Assembly: GCF_900103715.1 (NCBI RefSeq) | Contig: NZ_FNHL01000001.1 | Location: 310,001-374,000, forward strand | Direction of reading: 5' to 3' | Length of the DNA stretch: 64,000 nt | Source of the DNA: Halogranum gelatinilyticum | Lineage (GTDB): Archaea > Halobacteriota > Halobacteria > Halobacteriales > Haloferacaceae | In this document: in pieces, positions 33,483-41,897 of the stretch | Layout of the letters: every line of letters begins with the position of its first letter | Position numbering within the stretch: the first letter of the stretch is position 1 | Program-made: the position numbers and the translations under genes | The notes under the pieces: model-generated | Databases searched by the model: none | Seen by the model: only the letters and a program-made list of their open reading frames with translations | Told to the model about the DNA's origin: nothing

Positions 33483-33576
33483 CTTGCCGACGCGTTCCGC
33501 TGTTGTGCGTGAGCTTTGCCAACACTACGCATACTTTTGTCAGAACGTCTCGTACACTTAGATGGAGGAACCATAG

Positions 33577-33858
33577 ATGACTGAATCGGCCCACGGCCAG
33601 CCGGTCCCGCTCGACCTGACGCTCGAAGAGCGGTGGGTCGCGCACGCGGCCGTCCTCAGGGCACTCGAAGGTGCGGAGGGCGGCAGCGACTGGTGTGACG
33701 TGAGCCTCCTCGAGACGGTCGAACGGAGCGACGAGTTCATGCCTGCCGAACTCCGCGCGCTCCGGACAGCCCTCACGAGATATCTGGTCGACGCGCCGCC
33801 GCGCGACCGCGAGGTCGTCGAGTCACTCCTCGACACGCTCGACGCCGCCCTCGCGTAA
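33577..33858 (+). CDS. Small conserved haloarchaeal protein (93 aa)
   Basis: A 93-residue helical protein, preceded by GGAGG at 33564-33568, an unusually clear ribosome-binding site 8 bases before the ATG. It contains LTLEERWVAHAAVLRALEG, LLETVERSDEFMPAELRALRTALTRYLVDAPPRDREVV and a Leu-rich end. No catalytic residues or metal sites are evident. I recall haloarchaeal homologues (DUF7853-like) without function. Its 3' end converges with the DCC-family gene (about 30 bases). Confidence 0.75.
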   Translation: MTESAHGQPVPLDLTLEERWVAHAAVLRALEGAEGGSDWCDVSLLETVERSDEFMPAELRALRTALTRYLVDAPPRDREVVESLLDTLDAALA

Positions 33859-33888
33859 CTCGCCGGTCCCCGCCGACCCCGCCAGCCC

Positions 33889-34245
33889 TCACACCGAGTC
33901 CCGACTGACGAGTTTGCCCCACCACGCCCGCCGGTCGGCCGCCCAGCGGTACGCTTTCTCTCTCGTCCCCGCGTAGCCCGGCACGCCGCGCAGCGCGCCG
34001 AAGACCTCCTGTGCCGCCGGGTCGAGCCGGGCGAGAATCTGTTCCGTCGCCTCGCCACAGGAGTAGACGGCGTCGTCGGTCAGGAGATGGACACACCGCT
34101 CGTAGTTCGCTGGCAGCCGGACCAGCTCCTCGCGGCCGAGATCGGAGAAGCCGACCAGCTCGAAGTCGCCGTGGCGGTCGGCGAACGCCGCCGACCACGT
34201 ACAGAACCCACAGTCGTCGTCGTAGACGATCCGGGGTCTCGTCAT
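33889..34245 (-). CDS. DCC-family thiol-disulfide oxidoreductase (DUF393)
   Basis: A 118-residue protein with the family's RIVYDDDCGFCTWSA start (CxxC at 12-15) and VHLLTDDAVYSCGEATEQIL plus GYAGTREKAYRWAADRR blocks. DCC proteins are thioredoxin-like and probably mediate thiol-disulfide exchange, though partners are unknown. ATG 34245 is chosen over GTG 34254. It sits in the redox-flavoured segment of the window together with a cupin and a ferritin-like protein. Confidence 0.92.
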   Translation of the reverse strand: MTRPRIVYDDDCGFCTWSAAFADRHGDFELVGFSDLGREELVRLPANYERCVHLLTDDAVYSCGEATEQILARLDPAAQEVFGALRGVPGYAGTREKAYRWAADRRAWWGKLVSRDSV

Positions 34246-34328
34246 CGCATCCACCCTCCGTCCGCGGGTCGACAGTCCATACTCCCACTTGGCACCGGAC
34301 GGACAAAAGCCCGTCCGCTCTATTGGTC

Positions 34329-34811
34329 CTACTCCTCGCCCTCCCAGTAGGAGACGGCGTCGTCCTCGCGGAAGTAGCCGTGGACGGTCCGCTCCCCGTC
34401 GCCGCCGGGTGGCGACCCCGCGAAGACGCCGACCTTCCCCGAGTCGGGGTAGACCGTCACGTCCGGGTCGCCCATCGTCGACACGGCGAGATACCGCAGT
34501 GGGTCGTCGCCGTCGTTGATTACGCGATGGCCGCCGGTCTCTCCCGCGGGAAGCGCGACGTAGTCGCCAGCGCGGAGCGGGTGGCTTCCGTCGCCGAGGC
34601 GGAGCGTCCCCGCTCCGGCGAGGACGTACAGTGCCTCCTCGTTACCGGTGTGGTAGTGGAAGGGCCACGACTTCGCTCCCGCCGGGAGTTCGTAGAGGCT
34701 ACAGCCGAGTCGGTCGCCACCCGCGGCCGCGGCGAGCCTCTTCCGCCGGAACTCTGTCTCGCCGTGGTGCGTCTCGGTCCACTCCAGGTCGGCCTCGTTC
34801 GTCGGCTCCAT
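34329..34811 (-). CDS. Cupin-domain protein
   Basis: A 160-residue protein with a single cupin barrel. Motif 1 is FHYHTGNEEALYVLAGAGTLRLG (metal ligands His, His, Glu) and motif 2 is GETGGHRVINDG (His). The C-terminal extension VTVYPDSGKVGVFAG is usual for the haloarchaeal RmlC-like subgroup. Metal-dependent binding or isomerase/dioxygenase activity is possible. ATG 34811 (MEPTNEADLEW) is preferred; an in-frame ATG three codons upstream is the alternative. Confidence 0.9.
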   Translation of the reverse strand: MEPTNEADLEWTETHHGETEFRRKRLAAAAGGDRLGCSLYELPAGAKSWPFHYHTGNEEALYVLAGAGTLRLGDGSHPLRAGDYVALPAGETGGHRVINDGDDPLRYLAVSTMGDPDVTVYPDSGKVGVFAGSPPGGDGERTVHGYFREDDAVSYWEGEE

Positions 34812-35026
34812 AGCTCCCATGTCACTCAGTGCACAGTTGAGTCTTCGGTGGCTGTCCCGTAGCTGCCCCGCGCTCCGCTTCACACGCCTCGCAGGGCACC
34901 GTCGCCACCGACGTCGGTCTCGCCGACGGCGTCCGTCCGGTCGACGCTCCCGACGTCCTCGCGAGTCGCGTCTGAACTTCCCCGGCGGATACCTATTTGT
35001 CTCTCGCGTGTGACGCTTTGGACGTA

Positions 35027-35482
35027 ATGACCTCTCAGGAAGTCACCGACCTGCTGAAGAAAGCGTACGCCGACGAGATCGAGACCGTCATGAACTATCT
35101 GACGAACTCCATCATCCTCGACGGTGTCCGCGCCGAGGAGATCAAAGAGTCCCTCCAGACCGACATCCAAGAGGAACTCAACCACGCCGAACTGCTCGGC
35201 CAGCGGCTGAAACAGCTCGACGAGCGTCCGCCCGGCTCCGCCGAGTTCACCGCGAACCAGCACAGCCTCCAGCCGCCGGAGGACAGCACGGACGTCCTCT
35301 CGGTCATCAACGGCGTCCTCGACGCCGAGGAGGACGCCATCTCGACATACCGCGCGCTCATCAACGCCGCCGAAGAAGCCGACGACCCCGTGACAGAGGA
35401 CCTCGCCGTGACGGTGCTCGCCGACGAGGAGGCCCACCGCACGGAGTTCCGCGGCTTCAAGAAAGAGTACGACAACAACTAA
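35027..35482 (+). CDS. Ferritin-like di-iron protein
   Basis: A 151-residue four-helix bundle. ADEIETVMNYLTNSI and QEELNHAELLGQRL supply E and ExxH ligands in the first half, DAEEDAISTYRALI and DEEAHRTEFRGF in the second; this is the rubrerythrin/ferritin di-iron spacing. It probably has ferroxidase or peroxide-detoxifying activity and stores or handles iron in the cytoplasm. ATG 35027 is preceded by ACCTATTTG at about 34991-34999, near the right place for a TATA box of an almost leaderless mRNA. Confidence 0.92.
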   Translation: MTSQEVTDLLKKAYADEIETVMNYLTNSIILDGVRAEEIKESLQTDIQEELNHAELLGQRLKQLDERPPGSAEFTANQHSLQPPEDSTDVLSVINGVLDAEEDAISTYRALINAAEEADDPVTEDLAVTVLADEEAHRTEFRGFKKEYDNN

Positions 35483-35527
35483 CGCCCCACCCGAAGGGCT
35501 TTGGCGACCCCGGCTGTCCGTGTCGCC

Positions 35528-36067
35528 ATGCCCGGTCCCGTCTTTCTCACTGGCGACGACGTGACGTTGAGAACCGTCGAACGCGACGACCTCGACTTCC
35601 TCCAACGGAACCGAAACCATCCGGCCGTCCGGCGGTGGATGCCGCGGGTCCAGCCTGAGAACCGCGAGCAGCTCGAAGCGGACTTCGAGGGCTACATGTC
35701 CGACACCGGCGGCGTGAACCTGCTCGCCTGTGTCGACGGCGACGCCGTCGGCTTCTGCTCGCTGTTCGACGTGAACCACGATTCGGGCCGTGCGGAGCTC
35801 GCGGCGTGGGTCACCCCCGACGCGCAGGGAGCGGGATACGGGACCGAGGCGGCCGAACTCCTCGTCGAGTACGCCTTCGCGGAGCGTCGGCTCCACAGAC
35901 TCGTCGCCGGAGCACTCGCGACGAACGAACCGTCACGGGCCGGACTGGAAACGCTCGGCTTCGTCGAAGAGGGTCGCCAGCGCGACCAGTATTTCGTCGA
36001 CGGGGAGTACGTCGACCGCGTGCTCTACGGGTTGCTCGAATCTGAGTGGCGAAACGGAGCGTCGTAG
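35528..36067 (+). CDS. GNAT N-acetyltransferase (RimJ/RimL-like)
   Basis: A 179-residue acetyl-CoA-dependent acetyltransferase. VTLRTVERDDLDFLQRNRN is the RimJ/L N terminus; VTPDAQGAGYGTEAAELLVEYAF is the acetyl-CoA-binding motif A (QGxGxGTEA), and RLHRLVAGALATNEPSRAGLETLGFVEEG is motif B. Members acetylate protein N termini (ribosomal proteins) or small amines. ATG 35528 is chosen by comparison with family starts. Convergent with the Fe-S fusion gene, with two bases between them. Confidence 0.93.
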   Translation: MPGPVFLTGDDVTLRTVERDDLDFLQRNRNHPAVRRWMPRVQPENREQLEADFEGYMSDTGGVNLLACVDGDAVGFCSLFDVNHDSGRAELAAWVTPDAQGAGYGTEAAELLVEYAFAERRLHRLVAGALATNEPSRAGLETLGFVEEGRQRDQYFVDGEYVDRVLYGLLESEWRNGAS

Positions 36068-36069
36068 CC

Positions 36070-38232
36070 TCAGTCGTCGGCCGTCGCCGGGCCGCCGCCG
36101 AGTTCGTCCGTGCTCATCGCGCCCTCGCGAGCGGCTCCCGTGTCGAGTGCCTCGACGATGAGTTCGGTGATGTCGACGATCTCGATGTCGTCTTCGAAGT
36201 CGCCGGTCTTCCGGCCGTCCTCGTACATCGTCCCGCACATCGGGCAGGCGACGACGAACTTCTCGACCGCTGCACCGGCCTCCGTGTCTTCGAGTGCCTC
36301 GCGGAGCCGCTCCTCGCTCGGCTTCGACTCCTCTTCGAGGTCCATCCAGAGACCGCCGCCGCCGCCGCCACAACAGAAGGAGTTGTTGCGGTTCCGCGGC
36401 ATCTCCGCGAGGTCGACGCCGGTCGCTTTGATGACTTCGCGGGGAGCCTCGTACTCGCCGTTGTACCGGCCGAGGTGACACGGGTCGTGGTAGGTGACGC
36501 TGTAGTTCAACTCGGTGCCGTCGAGACCGAGCCGTCCCTCGTTCACGAGCGTTTCGACGACCTGCGTGTAGTGGTAGACCGGATAGTCGAACTCGGTGTC
36601 CATCTCCGCGGCCATCTCGGGATATTCGTTTTTGAACGTGTTGTAGGAGTGGGGGTCCGTACAGACGATCTTCTCGAACTCGCAGTCAGCGAAGGCCGCG
36701 ACGTTGTCCTCGACGAGCATCTCGTAGAGCCCTTCCTCGCCGACGCGGCGGACGTCGTTGCCGTCGTGCCGTTCGTCCTCGTAGAGGATGCCGTAGGAGA
36801 CGCCCGACTCGTGGAACAGTCGCGCGAGCGACCGGGCGACCCGCTGGTTCCGCTCGTCGTAGGAGGGATACTCGCCGACGTACCAGAGGAACTCGACGTC
36901 CTCCTCGCGGGCGTCGGGAACCTCGAAGTCCAGCTCGTCGGTCCAGTCGCCGCGCTTGCGCTCGGGTTCGCCGAACGTGTTGCCGTTCTGGAAGACGTTC
37001 ATCATCGACTCCTGGACGGTCTCCTGCATCTGGCCCGTCTCGGTCAGCCGGCGGTTCATCTCGGTGAAGTGGCTGAGATGTTCGATCTCGACCGGGCAGG
37101 CGTCCATGCAGGCCATACAGGCCATGCAGGATTCCATCGACTCGGAGGCAATCACAGAGGTACCGCCGTCGGCGACGATGTCGACGGATTCCGTGCGCCC
37201 GGCGTCGAGGTCGTCACGGTACTGTTTCAGGTCGAGGATGACGTCCCGTGGGTCGAGGTTTCGTCCCGACGCCTTCGCCGGACAGACCGACGAACACCGG
37301 CCACATTTCGTGCAGGCGTCCATGTCGAGCATCTGTTTCCACGAGAAGTCGTCGGCGGAGGTGTAGCCGATGTCGTCGGGCGCGAGGTCCGCCGGGACGC
37401 CCGGGAGGCGTTTGCCGGCCTTCTCGTCGCGGGTGACGACGTTGGCGAACGAGGAGAGCATGTGGAACGGCTTGGCGTAGGGGATGAGCGCGACGAAGCC
37501 CAGTGCGAGCAGGGCGTGAGACCACCAGCCCCACCAGTAGAGGCTCTCGGCCATCGCGGGGGTCATCCCGGCGGCGTCGAAGACGAGCGCGCCGAAGTAG
37601 CCGACGAAGCTCACCGTCTCGAACTCGGGGAAGCCGGTGCCGACGATGCGGAACGCCTCGATGACGTAGCCGCCCACTCCGAGGAGAAAGAGCGTCCAGA
37701 TGAACGCGTCGTCCTCAAGGGAGGTGTGTTTCCCCCACAGGCGGTGGTTGCGGACGACGTAGCGGCGGTAGATGGCCATGCCGACGCCGACGACGAAGAG
37801 CAGTCCCATCGCGTCCATCACCAGCGAGTACGAGAGGTAGAAGTCGCCGACGAAGAAGGACTGTTCTTGCCCGGTCAAGAGGGCGGTGAGGAGTCGGTAG
37901 CCGTCGATGTCGATGGCGAGGATGGTCGTTCCGATGAGGAGGGTGAGAAAGCCCCAGAGGATGAAGGCGTGCATGATGCCTCCGTAGAGGTCGCGGTCGA
38001 ACTGCTTCTCGTTCGAGAGGACGACCTTCGCCGACCAGGCCACGCGCTCGCCGAGGTTGTCGAGCCGGTCGAACCAGTCGTCGGTTCCCTTCGTGTAGCG
38101 GGCGAACCGTTCGTAGACTCCGTAGAGGAAGACCAAGACCGCCATGGCCGCGAGACCGTAGAACAGGGCCTTCCCGACCGGACCGATGGTCCAGAACGTT
38201 TCCCGCGTCACGGTCGATTGCAGGAATATCAT
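36070..38232 (-). CDS. Cytochrome b/HdrD-type Fe-S fusion, likely ETF:quinone oxidoreductase
   Basis: A 720-residue membrane protein. N-terminal helices (about 20-45, 85-110, 130-155, 180-205, 240-265) resemble a NarI/HdrE di-heme cytochrome b. Two 4Fe-4S clusters follow (CTKCGRCSSVCP and CMACMACMDACP), then two CCG domains, the first degenerate, the second with HDPCHLGR and NSFCCGGGGGG plus CPMCG. This fusion matches the family (Rv0338c-like) implicated as ETF:menaquinone oxidoreductase. ATG 38232 (MIFLQS) is preferred over TTG 38238. The acyl-CoA dehydrogenase at 32235 suggests it takes fatty-acid electrons into the quinone pool. Confidence 0.88.
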   Translation of the reverse strand: MIFLQSTVTRETFWTIGPVGKALFYGLAAMAVLVFLYGVYERFARYTKGTDDWFDRLDNLGERVAWSAKVVLSNEKQFDRDLYGGIMHAFILWGFLTLLIGTTILAIDIDGYRLLTALLTGQEQSFFVGDFYLSYSLVMDAMGLLFVVGVGMAIYRRYVVRNHRLWGKHTSLEDDAFIWTLFLLGVGGYVIEAFRIVGTGFPEFETVSFVGYFGALVFDAAGMTPAMAESLYWWGWWSHALLALGFVALIPYAKPFHMLSSFANVVTRDEKAGKRLPGVPADLAPDDIGYTSADDFSWKQMLDMDACTKCGRCSSVCPAKASGRNLDPRDVILDLKQYRDDLDAGRTESVDIVADGGTSVIASESMESCMACMACMDACPVEIEHLSHFTEMNRRLTETGQMQETVQESMMNVFQNGNTFGEPERKRGDWTDELDFEVPDAREEDVEFLWYVGEYPSYDERNQRVARSLARLFHESGVSYGILYEDERHDGNDVRRVGEEGLYEMLVEDNVAAFADCEFEKIVCTDPHSYNTFKNEYPEMAAEMDTEFDYPVYHYTQVVETLVNEGRLGLDGTELNYSVTYHDPCHLGRYNGEYEAPREVIKATGVDLAEMPRNRNNSFCCGGGGGGLWMDLEEESKPSEERLREALEDTEAGAAVEKFVVACPMCGTMYEDGRKTGDFEDDIEIVDITELIVEALDTGAAREGAMSTDELGGGPATADD

Positions 38233-38316
38233 ACTCAATCACCCGGATAGTGAACGGTTAAATCTTGCCACCGGATGTGGGTCGTGTCTCCCGGTATCCC
38301 GCCGCCGCCCCGGGGT

Positions 38317-39021
38317 TCAGAACAGTACGCTGACAGCAAGCACTGCCGCGAGCGCAACCGCGGGCGCGTCGAGGCGGGTGAACCGAAGCGGGGGGAGCGT
38401 CGGGTTCCACGACAGACACCGTGCCTGCATCGCGAGACCGAGTGTGTCCGCCCGCTGAAACGCGCGGTTCAGCCCCGCCGTCGCGACGAGTTCCATTCGT
38501 TCGTGGACCGGCCGCTCCTCGCCGAGACGGGCTGCGATGGCCTCTCGCGTCCGCGCGAGGTCCGACTGCAAGAGGGGGAGAAACCGGAAGACGAGCCCAA
38601 CGCCCATGCCGAGGAACTGGCCGGGCTTTCCCGGCACACTCCGCTGGATGGCCGCCCGCGAGTCGCGCGGCGCGGTCGTCCGCACGTAGGCGGCACTGAC
38701 GAGAAGTACGAGGAGCACCCGGTAGCTCGCGAGTGACGTCTCGCGGGCTTCGCTCACGACGAACCACGGCGCGCCGAGCGTCGCGCCCGCGACGAGCGGG
38801 CCGACGACGAGGAGGGGCAGTGCGTACCGGAACTCCCAGAGTGCCGTCGTCGGCGACAGGCGAGAGAGACCGAGCAGCACGGCCGTGAGACCGGTGAGGA
38901 CCGCCAGCCCCCGCGGTGTCGTGTGGGCCACCGCCGACGCGACGAACGTGATCTGCAACAAGAGCTTCGTCCGCGGGTCGAGGCGGTGGGCGAGCGAGTC
39001 GCCGGGGCTGTAGGTGAGCAT
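38317..39021 (-). CDS. ecfT: ECF transporter transmembrane subunit EcfT (BioN-like)
   Basis: A 234-residue protein with the conserved start YSPGDSLAHRLDPRTKLLLQI, several hydrophobic helices and a cytoplasmic coupling region AMQARCLSWN (the Ala-Arg motif that contacts the ATPase). It forms the scaffold of an energy-coupling-factor importer. Gene order bioY-ecfA-ecfT on one strand, gaps of 6-12 bases, identifies this as the biotin system rather than a shared group II module. Confidence 0.93.
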   Translation of the reverse strand: MLTYSPGDSLAHRLDPRTKLLLQITFVASAVAHTTPRGLAVLTGLTAVLLGLSRLSPTTALWEFRYALPLLVVGPLVAGATLGAPWFVVSEARETSLASYRVLLVLLVSAAYVRTTAPRDSRAAIQRSVPGKPGQFLGMGVGLVFRFLPLLQSDLARTREAIAARLGEERPVHERMELVATAGLNRAFQRADTLGLAMQARCLSWNPTLPPLRFTRLDAPAVALAAVLAVSVLF

Positions 39022-39027
39022 GATCAG

Positions 39028-39789
39028 TCAGTCGGTCCCGGTGTCGGCGACGTCGCCGACGCCGCCGGGGTCGTCGTCGGCTCCGGCTGCGGTGGGTACC
39101 CGGACGTTCAGGCCCGCGAGGTCCGCGAGCGCGCCCTGGGGGTCGTCGTCGAGGACGACTCGGCCGTCGGCCATCGCGACGACCCGGTCGGCGAGTCCGA
39201 GCACGTCCCGCAGGTCGTGGGTGACGACGACGACGCCCGTCCCGTCGGCGTGGAGTTCCCGTAAGCGGGCGACGACCGACCGGCGGGCCGGTTCGTCCAA
39301 GCCGGTGAAGGGTTCGTCGAGGACGAGATGGTCCGGCTCCATCGCCAGCGCGCCCGCGATGGCGACCCGCTCGCGCTCGCCGCCGGAGAGTTCGTGGACG
39401 CTCTCTCCTGCTCTCTCGTCGAGGTTGACCGCGGCGAGTGCCTCGGCAACGCGGCGGTCGATTTCTTCTCGGGAAAGGCCCAAATTCTCCGGGCCGAAGG
39501 CGACGTCCGCGCCGACAGTGGCGGCGACGAGCTGGTCGCGCGGCTCCTGAAACACCATGCCGACGGCGGTCCGGGCGGCGACGAGGTCGTCTCGGACGGC
39601 CGTTCCGTTGACCAACACCTCCCCTTCGTCCGGTTCCAAGAGGCCGTTGAAGTGGCGGACGAGCGTGCTCTTGCCGGAGCCGTTGGCCCCGACGAGCAGG
39701 AGGAACTCGCCGTCAGGGACGGAGAGGGAGACGTCGTCGACGGCGACGGTGTCGCCGTAGCGGTGGGTCAGGCCGCGGGTCTCGATCAT
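39028..39789 (-). CDS. ecfA: ECF transporter ATP-binding subunit (BioM-like)
   Basis: A 253-residue ABC ATPase. Walker A is GANGSGKSTLV, the Q-loop VFQEPRDQL, signature LSGGERERVAIAGAL, Walker B HLVLDEPFTGLDEPA and the H-loop VVVTHDLRD. It is the single EcfA that energises biotin uptake with BioY and EcfT. Starts MIETRGLTHRYG. The intergenic gap to ecfT is 6 bases, to bioY 12 bases, consistent with one operon read from the bioY promoter. Confidence 0.95.
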   Translation of the reverse strand: MIETRGLTHRYGDTVAVDDVSLSVPDGEFLLLVGANGSGKSTLVRHFNGLLEPDEGEVLVNGTAVRDDLVAARTAVGMVFQEPRDQLVAATVGADVAFGPENLGLSREEIDRRVAEALAAVNLDERAGESVHELSGGERERVAIAGALAMEPDHLVLDEPFTGLDEPARRSVVARLRELHADGTGVVVVTHDLRDVLGLADRVVAMADGRVVLDDDPQGALADLAGLNVRVPTAAGADDDPGGVGDVADTGTD

Positions 39790-39801
39790 CGTCGCTCGAC
39801 C

Positions 39802-40386
39802 TCAGTCGGCGGCGATAGCGTCAGACCGGACGATGCCGACCGCGGCGGCGATCTTGAAGGCCTCGGCGGGGATGAAGGCGGCCGCGCCGCCGACGAAGGC
39901 CTCCGTCACGCTCAGGCCGAGCACCGCCATCAGCCCGGCGATACCGAGGGTGTAGATGACGACGACGCCGAGGACCATCGCGCCGACGAGCGTCGGGAGG
40001 CTCGCCTCGCGGTAGTCACGGAGTGCCGGGCCGCGGTGGACGACGAGACCGACGACCGCGGCGGCGACCGGATACGACCAGAGATAGCCGAGCGTCGGTT
40101 CGGCCAGCAGGACGCCGAGTCCCGCCGAGCCACCGGCGAAGACCGGCGCGCCGACCGCGCCCGCCGCGAGATAGAGGAACATCGCGGCGGCACCCCAGAC
40201 GGGTCCGAGCATGATGCCCGCGAGGAAGACGCCGAGCACCTGCAGGGTGATGGGTGCGGGCGAGAGTGGGTTCGGGAACGAGACGAAGGCGAACGCGCCC
40301 ATCAACGCGGCGAACAGTGCCGCTCGGGCGAGGTTGACGACGGCCTCGTCGCCGACGAGGTCGACGGAGTCGGTGGATGTTGCCAT
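39802..40386 (-). CDS. bioY: Biotin transporter substrate-binding subunit BioY
   Basis: A 194-residue S component with six hydrophobic helices. AALFAALMGAFAFVSFPNPLSPAPITLQVLGVFLAGIMLGP is the BioY signature (the PxxITLQ block). AGGSAGLGVLLAEPTLGYLWSYPVAA and AFIPAEAFKIAAAV follow. It binds biotin and couples to EcfA/EcfT. ATG 40386 has GGAG about 3 bases upstream on the minus strand (GAGAGGAGATATG). First gene of the operon, under a probable BirA operator at 40401-40428. Confidence 0.95.
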   Translation of the reverse strand: MATSTDSVDLVGDEAVVNLARAALFAALMGAFAFVSFPNPLSPAPITLQVLGVFLAGIMLGPVWGAAAMFLYLAAGAVGAPVFAGGSAGLGVLLAEPTLGYLWSYPVAAAVVGLVVHRGPALRDYREASLPTLVGAMVLGVVVIYTLGIAGLMAVLGLSVTEAFVGGAAAFIPAEAFKIAAAVGIVRSDAIAAD

Positions 40387-40400
40387 ATCTCCTCTCTCTC

Positions 40401-40428
40401 GTAAACCAGTTTGAAACCATCGGTTGAC
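40401..40428 (-). promoter_or_regulatory. BirA-type biotin operator upstream of bioY
   Basis: GTAAACC, 14 bases, GGTTGAC: an imperfect palindrome matching the bacterial and archaeal BirA signal (TTGTAAACC-spacer-GGTTTACAA) in its inner seven bases. The spacer itself contains GTTTGAAAC, another inverted repeat. Located 15-42 bases before the bioY start, where repressor binding would cover the core promoter. The ligand would be a BirA with an HTH domain encoded elsewhere. Confidence 0.72.
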
Positions 40429-40500
40429 AGCAACTCGTCCAGTGTCCCCAACTCTTTTGGGAACAGCCTTTTGGTCGTTCCCGCGTTGTAGTCTGTACCA

Positions 40501-41100
40501 ATGGACGAGAAGACTGCTGAGCTCCGTGATATCTTCATCGACGCGACGGGGTCGGACACGGTGACGGAGAGTCAAGAGGAGACTCGTGGCTCGCTCACCG
40601 AGGATGGCACTGGCGCAGGGGAACGGCTCGCGGAGATCATCGGCACGATGCGCGACAAGTACAGCTTCGTCTCGGAACTCGACGACGACGACCTCCAGGA
40701 GGTCGTCGAACGGTTCTACGACGGCGAGACGGACGCCGACATCGCTGACGCGCTCGGCACCGACGAGGAGACCGTGTTCAACGCCCGGATGGACCTCCAT
40801 CTCGTCCGCGCGGACGACCGCGAGGCACCCTTCCCGTTGGACGACCTCCGCGCGCTCCTGGTCGAGGAGGCACCGCTCGACGAGCGCGCCGAGGTGCTCG
40901 GTGCCGACGAGTCGGTCGTCACCCACTACACCGAGGTCGTCGAGGCGGACCTCGAATCGACCCGCGCGAACGACCGCTTCCGCGACGAGTTCGAGGAACT
41001 GCTGACGGACTCGGCGCTGACGAACCGGATGGCGCGGGACGCCCGCGAGGACGGGCTTCACGACGCGACCGAGGACATCGAGACCGACGTCTCGTTCTAA
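40501..41100 (+). CDS. Conserved haloarchaeal protein (Cmi4-like)
   Basis: A 199-residue acidic, helical protein divergent from bioY. It opens MDEKTAELRDIFIDATGSDTV, then an HTH-like stretch LQEVVERFYDGETDADIADALGTDEETVFNARMDLHLV and a second one RAEVLGADESVVTHYTEV. I recall this N terminus as conditioned-medium-induced protein 4 of haloarchaea, a name without a mechanism. The tandem HTH-like pattern suggests nucleic-acid binding or a sigma-like fold, but evidence is weak. A T-rich tract at about 40452-40470 may hold its promoter. Confidence 0.75.
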   Translation: MDEKTAELRDIFIDATGSDTVTESQEETRGSLTEDGTGAGERLAEIIGTMRDKYSFVSELDDDDLQEVVERFYDGETDADIADALGTDEETVFNARMDLHLVRADDREAPFPLDDLRALLVEEAPLDERAEVLGADESVVTHYTEVVEADLESTRANDRFRDEFEELLTDSALTNRMARDAREDGLHDATEDIETDVSF

Positions 41101-41219
41101 CCGGGGTTTTTGCGACGGCCGTTCGCCCCAGCCGTGCGCATCTCTCTCCCTCTTTCTCTCCCCTCGACGGCCCACGTCCACCTCCACGTTCAAATACGAG
41201 GACGCGGCCACCTCACGTC

Positions 41220-41897
41220 GTGTCCGACCTCGTCTCCTTCGGCGACCTCGCTCGCGCGACGTACTGCCCGCGACAGCTCTACTACGCCCGCCGCGACGAC
41301 GACCGAGCACCACCGCCCGCCGTCGACGAGGCAAAAGAACTCGCCTTCCAGTATCCGGAGCTTCGCGACGCCAGCGACGCGAAACTCCGCGACCTCCCTG
41401 TCGCCGTCGCCCCCGAGAGCTACCGTGCGGCACTCGGCCGTCTCGCCGCCCGCGACGACTGGGACGCGCTGACGGACCCGACCCGGCGCGACACCCTCCT
41501 GACGGGGAAGGACTGCCGCGGTGTCGCACACAAACTGCTCGATCCTTCCGGAGCCGACGACCCGCCTGTGCCGGTGCTCGTCTCGCCCGGCACGCCCCCT
41601 GAACGGGGCGTCTGGGAGCCACAGACCGTCAAGGCCGTCGCAGCCGCGAAGGCCCTGTCGTGGGAGCGCGAGCGTGAAATCCCGACCGCGCTCGTTGAGT
41701 ATCCGACCCACGGCGTCGTCCGCACTGTTCGGCTGACGACGCGCAAGAAGGCCGTCTACCGAACGGCACTCCGGACGGTCCGGGGGCTGGACGGGCCGCC
41801 GCCGCGGCTCCGCGGCAGCGACAAGTGTGACAGCTGTGACTACCGGAGTCAGTGCGGCGTCAAAACGCGGTCGTTGCGGTCGTTACTCGGGCTTTAG
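41220..41897 (+). CDS. Solo Cas4/Dna2-like nuclease-family protein
   Basis: A 225-residue protein. YCPRQLYYAR near the N terminus and CDSCDYRSQC at the C terminus provide the four cysteines of the Cas4 Fe-S cluster. PVLVSPG and AKALSWEREREIPTALVEYPTHGVV are where RecB-like motifs fall, with the Glu-Lys catalytic pair less clear than in canonical Cas4. GTG 41220 start. No cas genes or CRISPR array are nearby, so it is a stand-alone member, perhaps acting in DNA repair. Its stop overlaps that of convergent sua5 by 4 bases. Confidence 0.85.
   Translation: MSDLVSFGDLARATYCPRQLYYARRDDDRAPPPAVDEAKELAFQYPELRDASDAKLRDLPVAVAPESYRAALGRLAARDDWDALTDPTRRDTLLTGKDCRGVAHKLLDPSGADDPPVPVLVSPGTPPERGVWEPQTVKAVAAAKALSWEREREIPTALVEYPTHGVVRTVRLTTRKKAVYRTALRTVRGLDGPPPRLRGSDKCDSCDYRSQCGVKTRSLRSLLGL

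Noticed and set aside
36046-38250. A 734-residue plus-strand frame running opposite the Fe-S fusion gene
   Set aside because: Its sequence is the usual GC-rich antisense composition (EVVDDVARR-like runs) with no motifs, whereas the minus-strand frame has clear Fe-S, CCG and cytochrome b signatures.
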